DNA of 64,000 nucleotides from Butyricicoccus pullicaecorum (GCA_018366195.1 JAGZIN010000006.1:39847-103846), one strand, 5' to 3'. Positions 45,101 through 53,725 are shown, numbered from the stretch's first letter. A program made the numbers and translations. The notes: generated by a model from the sequence alone, not told the origin.

Positions 45101-47233
45101 CTTCACAGACGGAATATAATCATAATCATCTTGACCATCTGTATACGCAATTTTTAATGCTTCACCAGTTTTATCTGCGTAATCATATGCAAGGCGGTTA
45201 AATACCTGTTTGTTATTGATGCTGAAGTCGTACCTGTACCAGTCCAAAGAAATCGGATTGCCAAACCAGCCTTGTGCATTATCACCGGGCCAGCCGTCAT
45301 TTCTGATACCAAAACGGATAAAATAATCACCATTCAGGTTCGAAACGTCCATTTCAGTCTTTGTCCAGCCGTGATTTCCATCTTTTCGTATACTTTTATC
45401 ACCGGATGAACCATAATTAAATCTGTCTTTTTCACGAAGCAGTTCAATAAAGATATGGTATACTCCACGATTTCCGATATAGTCTCCGACATTCTGATGG
45501 CTAAATGTAATTTTTTGTACACCGGAAAGATTTGTCGCATTCTTTGCAACCCACGTTCTTCCACTGTTCTTATAAGTCTCGTAAAGACCATAATCCGTCC
45601 ACTGGCTGTTCCCATTCCATGCCGTTTTATGCCAGCCGTCCTGACTTCCTGTGTGCGGTCCGCTTTCCATCTTCAGCTCATCTAGCTTCTTATTCGTTCG
45701 TGCTTGTCCCAGCACATTCGATGCTGCCCGCTTAACGCTCACATTCGCAGACATCAGCGTAACCGTTTCACCATTTATTGCAGCACTCTGTGCTGGCTTC
45801 GCTGCCATGGTGACCGCAATGTACTCATCTGTGATTTCACAGGTGCCGTCACTTTCCAAGCGAATTCCAAACGTCATTTCTTTGTCGAAGTGTTCCGCTG
45901 AAATCTTCACTTTCTTTTCTGTTTCTCCGGGCACAAACGCAAGGCTTGCATTTTCGATTTTTTCATAATGGTAGCCCTCTTGTGCTGTGCCCTTAACCGT
46001 CGAAACAAGAACAGAAGTGTAGTATTCAACGCCCTCGTCTCTTGTGAGTGTCAGTTCATAGGTCGGCTCCTGCTCTGTCAGCGTAATTTCATTGATATCT
46101 GGAGTAATAACAGGCTTTTCATATGCCTCATCGTCCATAATATTAACATACGCCGTAGGATTTGCTGCAAGTGAAGTTTTCTCATCGCCGTTTATTCCCA
46201 TAAGCGACAGCATGATAATCTTATCTGCATGAGCGCGATCATTATCAAGAATCTTTATTGTGATTTCCTTTTGGGTTTGTCCCTCCTGAAAGGTCACAAC
46301 ACCCACTGCACCACGCGCACCTTGAAAATAGTTGTTTGTCTCTGTAAGAATGTTTTCTACTGCTTCCGCAGTCTCTCCATCTTCGTCAGGCAATTGTAAA
46401 TACTGTGCCTGTGCATCAAGTAGAGCAGAACCGGTGGAGGTCCTTGCTGTGCCTTGACTATCCAAAGTTGGCTCATCTTCCGCAGTATCAGATCCCTCGT
46501 CCTGCTTTTCTGTATCTGGAACATTTTCTGTCGGCTCCTGAGTCTCAGTATCGGTATCCTCACCGCCTTCGTCTCCCGTGGTATCATCTCCAACATCTTC
46601 ACTGGGCTGTTCAGATTTTTCATCTGTTTGTTCACCTGTTACAGGATTGCTATTCTCAGACTCTGATTTTTCAAGAGACTCCTCCTGCTTCTCTGCATCA
46701 GCGGTCTCCTCCTGAATTTCCGCATCAGAAACATTTTCAATTACAGTCGAAAGCTCTTCGACCTCTCCCTCATCGTTTATGATTTCATCTGTTGTATTGT
46801 TATCTTCAGTATTTTGCTCTGATTCCTCTAATTTTTCAGTGGTTTGATCGTCTGTTACAGTAGTATCCTCATCAACCTCTGTAATGATTGCATTGTCCGA
46901 TACCTCCTCAAACATAGATTCATCTGGAGCAATTCCGTCGCCAACAGGCAATTCATCACCGTTTTCGTCAAGTACAACGTAGTCATCACCATATTCAGCG
47001 GTAAAATCAGCTGCCTTGAATGCCACAGCAACCTTGCGGTCATTTCCGCCTGTGCGTATAATCTTCACTTTGAGCTTTTTTTCATGTTCTGAGATGATAT
47101 ACTTTGATGCTGCGAAAGAAATTTGCGCAGCACCGCTGTTCGATTCATTTCCAGCAAATGCACTCGGCATTGTTGATAAAATCATCGAAAGTGCTAGGAT
47201 ACCACTTGTTATCCTCTGTTGCATTTTACTCAA
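39161..47233 (-). CDS. 2690-residue S-layer-anchored surface protein with Calx-beta domains
   Basis: Giant secreted protein. The start is a TTG at 47233, eight nt past GGAGG; the next ATG is too far. Order: signal peptide ending AFA (27); a Calx-beta domain (about 36-370) split by a 200-residue Glu/Asp/Thr-rich insert (about 100-308); a second Calx-beta (375-475); a long beta-rich region; a propeller-like part with T/SxxD-type Trp strands (about 1630-2050); a Big2-like domain near 2350-2440; a Gly/Ser then Lys/Asp linker (2452-2498); three SLH repeats (2499-2690) for wall attachment. It sits between exporter genes and precursors. Adhesin, display scaffold or receptor; role unknown. Confidence 0.88.
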   Translation of the reverse strand: MSKMQQRITSGILALSMILSTMPSAFAGNESNSGAAQISFAASKYIISEHEKKLKVKIIRTGGNDRKVAVAFKAADFTAEYGDDYVVLDENGDELPVGDGIAPDESMFEEVSDNAIITEVDEDTTVTDDQTTEKLEESEQNTEDNNTTDEIINDEGEVEELSTVIENVSDAEIQEETADAEKQEESLEKSESENSNPVTGEQTDEKSEQPSEDVGDDTTGDEGGEDTDTETQEPTENVPDTEKQDEGSDTAEDEPTLDSQGTARTSTGSALLDAQAQYLQLPDEDGETAEAVENILTETNNYFQGARGAVGVVTFQEGQTQKEITIKILDNDRAHADKIIMLSLMGINGDEKTSLAANPTAYVNIMDDEAYEKPVITPDINEITLTEQEPTYELTLTRDEGVEYYTSVLVSTVKGTAQEGYHYEKIENASLAFVPGETEKKVKISAEHFDKEMTFGIRLESDGTCEITDEYIAVTMAAKPAQSAAINGETVTLMSANVSVKRAASNVLGQARTNKKLDELKMESGPHTGSQDGWHKTAWNGNSQWTDYGLYETYKNSGRTWVAKNATNLSGVQKITFSHQNVGDYIGNRGVYHIFIELLREKDRFNYGSSGDKSIRKDGNHGWTKTEMDVSNLNGDYFIRFGIRNDGWPGDNAQGWFGNPISLDWYRYDFSINNKQVFNRLAYDYADKTGEALKIAYTDGQDDYDYIPSVKLVDNAGNEVSGFYANANQTIKPVSTNPQLDAKYGIELEGVYLYTKDNDSLYRKDSKYPYQDNWYTDKTVWIPASGTSANQNLAERIEKTFGRNVTIKVMPKFKQKTITLNVHNTDDENTYIANMNSKEADSYRDWGARGYYNQYTFPMNSKIKVRAVGAANKTITGFKIDLWSKPDQDDPIYSDSNMPERMTYVLSENMSFYPRTENDGMNVAYMPNADKVVDDLTGRVFLQPSTAQEAQEMLASNANGDIHIKTVYPGMIWTLRATAPEGYYVKWTNGTGDIKNINGMIDASSDPNVNEQTESTKKFKDLYNPIYGDILSRDIVQNNTKYYYEFVKNGNTPTVVQGRVLRENGSFYDVVQNRQLSITPVASTQVSIAGTAGFTDGTGHFAIDVKNVPNSGMISILVDDNGTMYPTTALINNLYLTLPAYECFKPKALRIRYADDVTNPINGTAVNVKDDILHITAEVESNGTIEPVNAKFSIHKVNGTVIECTDDKFTNSFANRTATISFNPKAVLDSGDRIYVSFTDQNGKSYKSMDLGYDFVTPLNLGTFLFPLIGSDLLENTYSSAVELIGDPLGNVSLGKIGFDEPVTEDVTPPGMDSNQYKYQMTTYQFGDYKSAIKTFGAESEEEPDQSKSEETKQNAKKALDKNGRNPDGGGYKTAKSFSWSLSPKMVFAMQLTTRNVDGQYKYFFEELDFIVGLDFDVSGKITITLPIGMNVIITAGLNGNITGIFQLKTDYTGDSTWNTNKVEYSPETFGLFKEVKNVNRKAYLMLDPNISLGLGVQIAIIELGGNANFKFDMDFEFGLNAGSLGHRMYGDMTYNFDYYIKVLSFKVYSNATKEQNIKLFSENANGHIEPDLIPDLLSAEDDRIQSVQSTRDYLDNESSWNSSNGSISLFDIDAGNTEETTLQSGIYPGAKTTLTPIGDGKMFMTFIGDVSSRSDVDRTGLFYSIYDGTTWSQPKLVDDDGTLDDYPNVFDLGDKLLISWSSADQKFGNNATTQQALSALDIKTVFFDKQRASFEPVTQLTHKTAEDTAADVEPKAAYDNTSGRVILYYTKTEYENAKTLTDLTTAASVIAYRFYENGKWNDASSYTNGELAGVADKEAYKWNWYGQRFLDTRLDKTSQEMLRIIDSDAISYNGLALYAWTVDYDKDLNTVEDRDVFMQIYNFKQNDFTHIIKMTPESGAYQTPKFGRYKDETFLFYSAVGKLGEGEGEEQSGIAYFEVSDIISNNKYTKVQEGSFEYYKLEYKTTVQETTSSDGTVIPAGEQTVKIMPSYAVKLDGYVNNYSVDVAQNESMYLTWTNSDEDGSRQVYTSIFDCDPSTGTKAAVADEAARNSDWSEAFKLTNMEDVSYRNADAAVMNGKLYIVSSKTPYIVDGDSKKLDDNNTSLVILTHTPYSKVVTVDENALTVNTEYVYPNTGFVLTSTLKNEGTRFVDKPVTFRFTMVSNGVVTELGTQTTEGIWGAGKTLQASVNVPAISEIRDDLTFCADITVEGRTPIRQEMRVVKEYNLVSDGDASLIESTDGHSLYIPLRNKGNVASPEVTVNLYTAKGDTIDELIDTYTVDTLAENTSITVEKMVQIPDSAFTIDGNDGAADVIAVVQAGGKDVITLKATAHKSFDAQAIETMCKVTNVSLKGSDRIYAKRLEDIEIATEIGGTAGDEVKVIWKTDNADVVYVREDNTLFAAGNGTARLTGYVVPSAQNIVFRYDGTSDQGDVLKTIPSTLYQTVVADVIVNESGTGSGGGSSGGGSSGDSSSDDDSKKEDPKKEELKEPTKPSIGTWSNPFSDVSSNDWFFDSVRYVCENNIFKGMTDTSFEPHAKLTRGMLVTVLYRLEGSSDMNGISGNPFTDVAAESWYGDAVYWASMNGIIKGYSKEIFAPNDQITREQFAAIMERYATYEGNKVSKSVDMSQFTDRREISDWATASLSWAVGSGLISGKGNGILDPKGSATRAEAAAILQRYIENISKNSTVQ

Positions 47234-47272
47234 GTTTTTCCCCTCCTTAATTTATTTGCATTGAGTAGCATA

Positions 47273-47292
47273 TTACATGATTTTTCATGTAA
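47273..47292. other. Intercistronic stem-loop before the giant gene
   Basis: Perfect 8-bp palindromic stem TTACATGA / TCATGTAA with a four-base loop, midway in the 110-nt gap between the second ABC exporter and the giant gene. No T-run on the coding strand. Confidence 0.45.
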
Positions 47293-47343
47293 ATATACAT
47301 TGCCATTTCCTCTCCTTCTATCCTTTCACTCCTTTCTCATTTT

Positions 47344-49461
47344 TTATGATTGCAATTTTTGTCCTGACATCAGTCCAAAAAATATACCCTTTTTGTCAAT
47401 CAGCTCCTGATAGGTACCACACTCTGCAATCCTGCCTTGATCCAGCACCAAAATCCTGTCACACGCCTTGATTGTCGTATATCGGTGCGCCACAATCAGC
47501 TTTGTACAATCAAGCTGATTGATGCCCTCTGTAATCTTCGCCTGTGTAATATTATCCAGTGCAGATGTCGCTTCATCAAAAATCAGTATGGACGGCTTTG
47601 AAATCACGACCCTCGCAATCAATATTCTCTGTCGCTGACCTCCGGAAAGCGTACAATTTTCCTCACTCACAGGCGTATGTAATCCCATAGGAAGTGCAGT
47701 GATATCATCGTACAGCCCTGCCAGAGAAACCGCCTCCCACACTTCATCAATCTGTGCATTCGGCTTTGTCAAGGTGATATTCGAATAAATGTCTCCTGAT
47801 ATCAACTTTGCATTTTGCATCACGGTACCGATATTCTGCCGATAATATTTCAAATCCAACTCTCTCAAATCAAATCTGTCAATATAAATACTACCGTCCT
47901 CAGGAGTTTCAAATCCCAAAAGCAACCGAATCAACGTGGATTTCCCACAGCCTGATGCGCCTACGATTCCAATGCTCTCTCCCTTTTTCACAGTAAATGA
48001 CATATCTTTTATGATATATGGCATGGTGTCATGATATCGAAACGACAAACCTGAAACCGTGATTTCACCGCTGATTTCTGCCGGTCTTTGCCTGTTCGTC
48101 GCGGTCTCCTCAAGCTCTGCATCAAAGAGCGGGCGCACCATTTCATAAGATGCCTTCAATTCACCAATCGTCGTAATGACGCCTGCAAGACTCATGAGCG
48201 CTGCAATATAGGAACCATAAGAGGTCGAAAAGGCAATATATCTCGATGCCGGAATCTCCGCGGCACCCCAAAATATGAAAAGCATCGCAAGAGTCGTAAT
48301 GAGCTTATAAATCACGCCAGCATATTGGATGACAAACGGCGGCGTTTCTGCACCGGCACAGGCTACATATCGCTGACTCCACCGATGCAGCATTTTTGTT
48401 TCGGCTCCGTTTAGTTTGACCTGCTCCATACCTGAAAACATTTCATAAGCAAAGCCTGACATATCTGACAATGTTTTGGTGTATGTTTTCCTGTATCTGA
48501 TGCCAGATACTCCTTCTCTTATCATCACAATCAAAAACGCAGCCGTTATGAAAAGCGTCACACCCAGAAGCGAGGGTGCATAATGATAGATTTGATAAAG
48601 ATACACCACAGACAGTGCGGCGGACAGGAAAGCTGTAATACTATTTGCCGATATAATCTGCAAGATATCCGAAAACCGCATAATCAAATCTGAAAGCGCT
48701 CCTGATTTCTCAGATTTGAAGAATCCAGATTGCAATCTCAGCAGACGGTGAATGACACTGTTTTGGACATAGGCACTGACCCGAGCCATTGAATTTGCCA
48801 TAGCAAATGACTGAATCAGCTTTACAAGTGTTGCGGTCATGATTGCAGACAGCATCAAGGCTGCCGTAGCCAGAGTTCCTGATGAAGCTCCTGTCGGAAT
48901 GATTTTAGAGAAAATATAATGATTTGCCCATGGCAGAAGCAAACCGCTTCCTGATGCCATTAAGGAAAGCAGCAGCACAGTCAGCTTATCTGTTCTGGAT
49001 ACACAGTCAAGCATAAATCGAACAAGCCTCTTTAAGCTGACCTTATCACTCCCCAGATTTTTATAAAAGTACAGTGCCTCATCTGTAAATAGTGCACGCT
49101 TTTCTTCGGATAGATTGATTTTCTTGTTCCCCTTTATGTAGTAGCAAGAGCCGTTCTGCCTCGGTATCACGGCAAGATAAGTATCCTCTTTTGTCTTGAC
49201 CAGCATTGGCAAGACTGCTTTGATATAAAAATCCTTCTCAAGCTTTCCATAGCGAACATTGATATTATAGTGCTCTGCGATTCGTTCGAGCTGCACACCG
49301 ATTGGCAGGCTGTCGTCAACACTTCCATTAACATTCAAAAACTTGAGCACTGCGTTGACACCCTGCAAACCACCGCTTCCCTTGAGGGCTTTCTCCATAT
49401 TCTCATAGGCAAGGCGAACATCTTCGCGTTTTTTTGCTCTTATTTTTTCAAGTTCCTTCAC
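47344..49461 (-). CDS. ABC exporter without peptidase domain (NHLM-system second transporter type)
   Basis: 705 residues from a GTG that overlaps the stop of the C39 exporter (GTGA). An N-terminal cytosolic region of about 150 residues precedes six membrane spans and an ATPase: Walker A GASGCGKST, signature LSGGQRQR, Walker B ILIFDEATSALD, H-loop VAHRY. The layout (accessory N-domain, no C39 domain, paired with a C39 exporter and a short HlyD) matches the two-transporter NHLM bacteriocin export systems described by Haft and co-workers. Probably acts with the next gene as an export complex. Confidence 0.88.
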   Translation of the reverse strand: MKELEKIRAKKREDVRLAYENMEKALKGSGGLQGVNAVLKFLNVNGSVDDSLPIGVQLERIAEHYNINVRYGKLEKDFYIKAVLPMLVKTKEDTYLAVIPRQNGSCYYIKGNKKINLSEEKRALFTDEALYFYKNLGSDKVSLKRLVRFMLDCVSRTDKLTVLLLSLMASGSGLLLPWANHYIFSKIIPTGASSGTLATAALMLSAIMTATLVKLIQSFAMANSMARVSAYVQNSVIHRLLRLQSGFFKSEKSGALSDLIMRFSDILQIISANSITAFLSAALSVVYLYQIYHYAPSLLGVTLFITAAFLIVMIREGVSGIRYRKTYTKTLSDMSGFAYEMFSGMEQVKLNGAETKMLHRWSQRYVACAGAETPPFVIQYAGVIYKLITTLAMLFIFWGAAEIPASRYIAFSTSYGSYIAALMSLAGVITTIGELKASYEMVRPLFDAELEETATNRQRPAEISGEITVSGLSFRYHDTMPYIIKDMSFTVKKGESIGIVGASGCGKSTLIRLLLGFETPEDGSIYIDRFDLRELDLKYYRQNIGTVMQNAKLISGDIYSNITLTKPNAQIDEVWEAVSLAGLYDDITALPMGLHTPVSEENCTLSGGQRQRILIARVVISKPSILIFDEATSALDNITQAKITEGINQLDCTKLIVAHRYTTIKACDRILVLDQGRIAECGTYQELIDKKGIFFGLMSGQKLQS

Positions 49462-51605
49462 TCGGCATCACCTTCTTTCTGAAGCGCAGCATATTCTCCG
49501 TTCAGCGCCATAAGATCGCAGTGCGTACCATATTCTGTAATCTCTCCATTTTTCATAACCATGATACTGTCACAGTATCGAATTGCAGAGAGCCTGTGCG
49601 CAACTACAATCGTTGTGATGCCCATGTCAGACACAGCCTTCATAATATTCATTTCTGTATCTGCATCTAAAGCACTGGTGGCCTCGTCCATAATCAGCAG
49701 TCTCGGCTTTTTCACAATTGCTCTTGCAATTTCAATTCTCTGTCTTTGCCCACCTGAGAAATTCCTCCCATTTTCCGAAACCCACTCACGATAGCCGGAA
49801 GGTCTTGCAATAATCCCCTCATGAATACACGCAATTTTTGCCGCCGCAACGACATCATCATAGGGAATGGTATGATCGAACATGGTAATATTATCCAGCA
49901 CAGTCCCTTCAAAGAGCCTGATATTTTGTGTTACGACCGCAGTCTCCGAATAGAAGTCATCACGTCGGATTTCCTTTCTTTCTCTGCTGCCAAAATATAT
50001 TTTACCGTCCTTTTCACAAAACAGCCCTGCAATCAGCTTTGCAACCGTGGATTTTCCGCTTCCACTTCCGCCTATTATGGCAAGACTGCCTCCCTTTTTT
50101 ATATGAAGATCAAAATTCTGCAAAATCGGCGTATCCAGCGGACTGTATCCGAATGTAATGTCTTCAAGTGTTATATCACTGTCCAGCTCCGTCAGCTCTT
50201 TCTGCTCCTCTTCAGCAAACTTTGTGTCTTCCATATAGCGCATGACATCGTTTGTTCTGTGTGTTATACCAGAAAGCTGCTGTATTTGAAATCCCATATT
50301 CATCGCACTCCCGACTGGTGCCAGCATGGCCACCATAACGCCCTGAAGCGCAATCAGGGAGCCTGTTGTCAGAGAACTGAACAGGATTTCCCATATACCT
50401 GCTACAATTACCAGAGCTGAGGAAAACGTGTTCAGAAATGTAAAGACTGTATTGGTTAAGACAGAGGTTTTTTCGATTTCTGTTCTTGCATTGATTGAGA
50501 TGCTGCCCGCAGAAATCAGTCTTTCAAAAACTGCATCTTCGCAGCCGCAGGATTTTATCGTTTCCATCGCATCTATGGTTTGCGAAATGAGTCCTTGCAG
50601 CATCGCACGCTCTCGATCAGATCTCATGACCTTTTCCCGATACCGCTTGGAAGCCAGTACGGCAGCTATGAAATTCACAACGACCATAGTAACGCCAATG
50701 GCTGCAATTTTAAGGTTCATAAAAAACAAAAGCCCTAGATACACGAGAACTTGCAGCATAGATGTGAAAATAAACGGCAGCATGCTCACAATCAATCTTC
50801 CTGTATTCATCGCCTCACCCTGACGCATGGCAAGCTCTCCAGAATTTCTCTGTAAGAAAAATTCGATTGGAAGCTTTAATATATGCTCAAAAAAACCAAG
50901 ATTCAGTTTTGCATTTAGCTGCTTTACCACTCTGTTGATGGTAGATACCCGAATCACACCACCCAAAAAAGCAAGGAGCAAGCAAGCGAGCAATACTGCT
51001 GTGACAAAGGAAAGCTGCTGAATCTTTCCGTCTAACAGTACCCGATTGATATATACCGAGCTTAGAAACGGAAGCACGCCGCCAGATGCGAGCACACAAA
51101 ACTCACAAATTAAAAATATAAACATAACCGGTGCAAACGACTTCAAGCAGGATTTGATATAATCATTTTTATTTTTCAGTGTTCGATTCTTTTCAAAGCT
51201 TTCAGTCGGTGTGAACTCAAGTGCAATCCCAGTAAAATTGTTTGAAAATTCGTCTTCTGGTATCTGTCTGAGTCCAGATGCTGGGTCTGCAATCACAGCA
51301 CCCTTTTTTGTGAAACCGCAAAGCACCACAAAATGATCCATATTCCAGTGAATGATAGCAGGAAACTTCAATCCTCTTGCTGCATGTATGCCTACCTTTA
51401 AGGCGCGCGGCTTGAGCCCATGCAACATAGCAGCCCTTGCTATATTTTTTGCATTGACGCCATTTCTGGAAACCCCGCACTCGAGGCGCAGCTGCTCCAT
51501 CGTCACCGATTTTCCATAGTAATCCAATATCATACAAAGCGAAGCCGCACCGCACTCTGTAACCTCCATCTGCAATACCGGTTTTACCTTCTTCACATTT
51601 TTCAT
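49458..51605 (-). CDS. C39 peptidase-ABC exporter for double-glycine peptides
   Basis: 715 residues: N-terminal C39 cysteine peptidase with Gln12, Cys18 (TECGAAS), His91 (NMDHFVVL) and Asp107 (ADPA), all catalytic residues present; six-span membrane domain; ATPase with Walker A GGSGSGKST, signature FSGGQRQR, Walker B LLIMDEATSALD and H-loop VAHRL. This class cuts leaders after GG while exporting the core. The substrates are very likely the two precursors at the operon end. Start behind AGGTGG, 8 nt after the HlyD stop. Confidence 0.95.
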   Translation of the reverse strand: MKNVKKVKPVLQMEVTECGAASLCMILDYYGKSVTMEQLRLECGVSRNGVNAKNIARAAMLHGLKPRALKVGIHAARGLKFPAIIHWNMDHFVVLCGFTKKGAVIADPASGLRQIPEDEFSNNFTGIALEFTPTESFEKNRTLKNKNDYIKSCLKSFAPVMFIFLICEFCVLASGGVLPFLSSVYINRVLLDGKIQQLSFVTAVLLACLLLAFLGGVIRVSTINRVVKQLNAKLNLGFFEHILKLPIEFFLQRNSGELAMRQGEAMNTGRLIVSMLPFIFTSMLQVLVYLGLLFFMNLKIAAIGVTMVVVNFIAAVLASKRYREKVMRSDRERAMLQGLISQTIDAMETIKSCGCEDAVFERLISAGSISINARTEIEKTSVLTNTVFTFLNTFSSALVIVAGIWEILFSSLTTGSLIALQGVMVAMLAPVGSAMNMGFQIQQLSGITHRTNDVMRYMEDTKFAEEEQKELTELDSDITLEDITFGYSPLDTPILQNFDLHIKKGGSLAIIGGSGSGKSTVAKLIAGLFCEKDGKIYFGSRERKEIRRDDFYSETAVVTQNIRLFEGTVLDNITMFDHTIPYDDVVAAAKIACIHEGIIARPSGYREWVSENGRNFSGGQRQRIEIARAIVKKPRLLIMDEATSALDADTEMNIMKAVSDMGITTIVVAHRLSAIRYCDSIMVMKNGEITEYGTHCDLMALNGEYAALQKEGDAE

Positions 51606-51613
51606 ACAGCCAC

Positions 51614-52489
51614 CTACCTAATCAAATACTGATACGGACGCAGCTTATTGGTGACAACATCGCAATGGCAGAGTGTTCCCAGACTGATATCAATTTCCTC
51701 ACTTCTTTTGTTGGACCATTTTAATCCATTTTTTGCATTTGCATCAGAAACCATCGTAATTTCCACACGGATATACTTTTCCTGTACATCCATATGTAAA
51801 GAAAAGATGGAATCATAATGATTCTTGATATATTCTCCGGTGATTGGATATTTTTCCACATTTGACACATAACCATGGATATAACCATCTCGATCCCGTG
51901 ACACAAATTCAGGAACAATCTGAACTTCCATGTTATTTTTGATTTGATTTAACCGGTCAGCTGGAATAAAGGCAGTAATTCTTTGGTTGTTTCCGTCCTC
52001 ATCAAATGGAATCACCTCCGCAATCACTTCGCCTTCTGCAACACAAGTATCCCGATTGACAATATGCGACACAATCCCATCTACACGAGAACGAACAACT
52101 GTTTTTCTAATGTACTTTTTCTGTAAGTCTGCAAAGGCAACTGGATTTTCCTTTTTGGCAAGGTCAAGCTGTGCGAGTGATTTATCATCAGATAAAATAG
52201 CCAAAATATCCCCTGTCTTTACCTGAACACCAGAATCTACGACTTGTCCGGTGACAACGCCCGCTGTTTCTGCATATACCGTTCCTCCGGATTCCAAGGA
52301 CCATACAATACCATTAACCGAAACAGTTTCATATATCGTGCTGAAAAATAGCCATATCATAAAGATTGCGGCGCAAATCCCAAGACCCATAACCGAAAAC
52401 CACACAGAAATACGAATCCCTGCAATTCCCTTTCCCATCTCAGATAATGCGCTGCTGCTTTGCATCGCTTTTTCTCTGAACAATCCCAT
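51614..52489 (-). CDS. HlyD-type secretion adaptor, short form
   Basis: 291 residues from the ATG at 52489, behind TTAGGGGG. One membrane span (VMGLGICAAIFMIWLFFSTIY), then a barrel-sandwich (biotinyl-lipoyl-like) half with GVVTGQVVDSGVQVKTGDILAIL, a very short helical hairpin, the second lipoyl half (RSRVDGIVSHIVNRDTCVAEGEVI) and a beta-barrel. The short hairpin suits a Gram-positive envelope where no outer-membrane channel is met. Partners are the two ABC exporters just downstream. Confidence 0.9.
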   Translation of the reverse strand: MGLFREKAMQSSSALSEMGKGIAGIRISVWFSVMGLGICAAIFMIWLFFSTIYETVSVNGIVWSLESGGTVYAETAGVVTGQVVDSGVQVKTGDILAILSDDKSLAQLDLAKKENPVAFADLQKKYIRKTVVRSRVDGIVSHIVNRDTCVAEGEVIAEVIPFDEDGNNQRITAFIPADRLNQIKNNMEVQIVPEFVSRDRDGYIHGYVSNVEKYPITGEYIKNHYDSIFSLHMDVQEKYIRVEITMVSDANAKNGLKWSNKRSEEIDISLGTLCHCDVVTNKLRPYQYLIR

Positions 52490-52499
52490 AACGAGCCCC

Positions 52500-53663
52500 C
52501 TAACGTGCAATATACTTCTTCCAAGTTCCCTCTGGTGTATAGATATGATAATAATCGGGAACCTTAGTCTGAACACCACGCACATCAAACTGGAATTTCT
52601 GCATCAGCCCGTCATATCCATTCGCATGTAAAGCCTCCGCAATCGCCTTGGGGTCTGTGGTTTTATTTTTCACAACCGTGTCACAAAGCATACGCACTGC
52701 ATTATATCCTTGCAGATACCAATAATCTATTCTGACACCCTTTTCCCGAAGATAGGTTTGGGCAATCTCATCAACCTTTTGATTTTCTTTTTCATCGTTT
52801 TCATCTAAATAAAACGCATCTGCGATGATGAAATTTTTCATAGCAGTTTCAAAGGCTTCATCTGCCTCCATCATCAAGCTGTCATCAAATAAGATATCAC
52901 CTGCACAAAGCAGGTTTGGATTTCTTTCTTTCAGCTTCTTCAAAACACTATGTCCTTCCAATTCTTTTACAAAGAAAGCAACCCCCTCCACACCCAGAAG
53001 CTTCCATTTTTCATACACAGTATCGAAATCTCGCATGATTTCATCTATGGATACACAATCAACAATTTCGGTATTGTAACCAGGATAGTTTACAAAACCA
53101 ACCATTTCCTCTCTCTCAAACTCACGCGTGGTATAGCAGGCTGCCCATTTTCTGGCATTGCCCTGTTCTGCCGCTTTTCTCAAAAGGATTCCCGTGCTTT
53201 CGGCAGAGCTGCACATGGAAAAAACAAAATCATAATAATTATCCGCACACACGCTATCATACATATAGTATGGCGCAATAAAAACCTTTCCATATTCATC
53301 AAAAATATGTGCAGTACCACTGCTGATTTCCATATTTCTCGAACCAATTACAGCAATTAAATCATCATTGTTTAGCAATTGATCTGCAATCTTCATGCCT
53401 TCTTCATAATTTGATTCATCGTTAAAAAAATCAACCTCAAAAAGATAGCCTGTATCTGCATACTCCTTTTGGATATCAGCAGTGGCTGCTACAATACCGT
53501 CCAAATACGAAGCATAGAAATCCTCAGGATTTCCCATGACAGCAATCTGTACAGTCATTTTTTCGGTGGTTTTTTGATGACTCTTTTCGGCTTCACAAGA
53601 GGTCAGTACTACCATTGCAAACACCGTCAAACATAATATAACAATCCTTTTCAGCGCTCTCAT
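52500..53663 (-). CDS. Type-1 periplasmic-binding-fold lipoprotein, orphan
   Basis: 387 residues with a lipoprotein signal ending LTSC, then a two-lobed branched-chain-amino-acid-binding-like fold (TVQIAVMGNPEDFYASYLDGI, LIAVIGSRNMEISSGTAHIFDEYGKVFIAPYYMYD, WYLQGYNAVRMLCDTV). No cognate permease or ATPase lies nearby. It is the first gene of the peptide-export run, 10 nt ahead of hlyD. A ligand sensor or peptide capture role on the cell surface is inference. Start behind AAGAGGAG. Confidence 0.88.
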   Translation of the reverse strand: MRALKRIVILCLTVFAMVVLTSCEAEKSHQKTTEKMTVQIAVMGNPEDFYASYLDGIVAATADIQKEYADTGYLFEVDFFNDESNYEEGMKIADQLLNNDDLIAVIGSRNMEISSGTAHIFDEYGKVFIAPYYMYDSVCADNYYDFVFSMCSSAESTGILLRKAAEQGNARKWAACYTTREFEREEMVGFVNYPGYNTEIVDCVSIDEIMRDFDTVYEKWKLLGVEGVAFFVKELEGHSVLKKLKERNPNLLCAGDILFDDSLMMEADEAFETAMKNFIIADAFYLDENDEKENQKVDEIAQTYLREKGVRIDYWYLQGYNAVRMLCDTVVKNKTTDPKAIAEALHANGYDGLMQKFQFDVRGVQTKVPDYYHIYTPEGTWKKYIAR

Positions 53664-53725
53664 AACTCCTCTTACTCTTACGTTAGGTTGAACAAATGCT
53701 TGATTTACCTTTTTTGCTTTACTTT

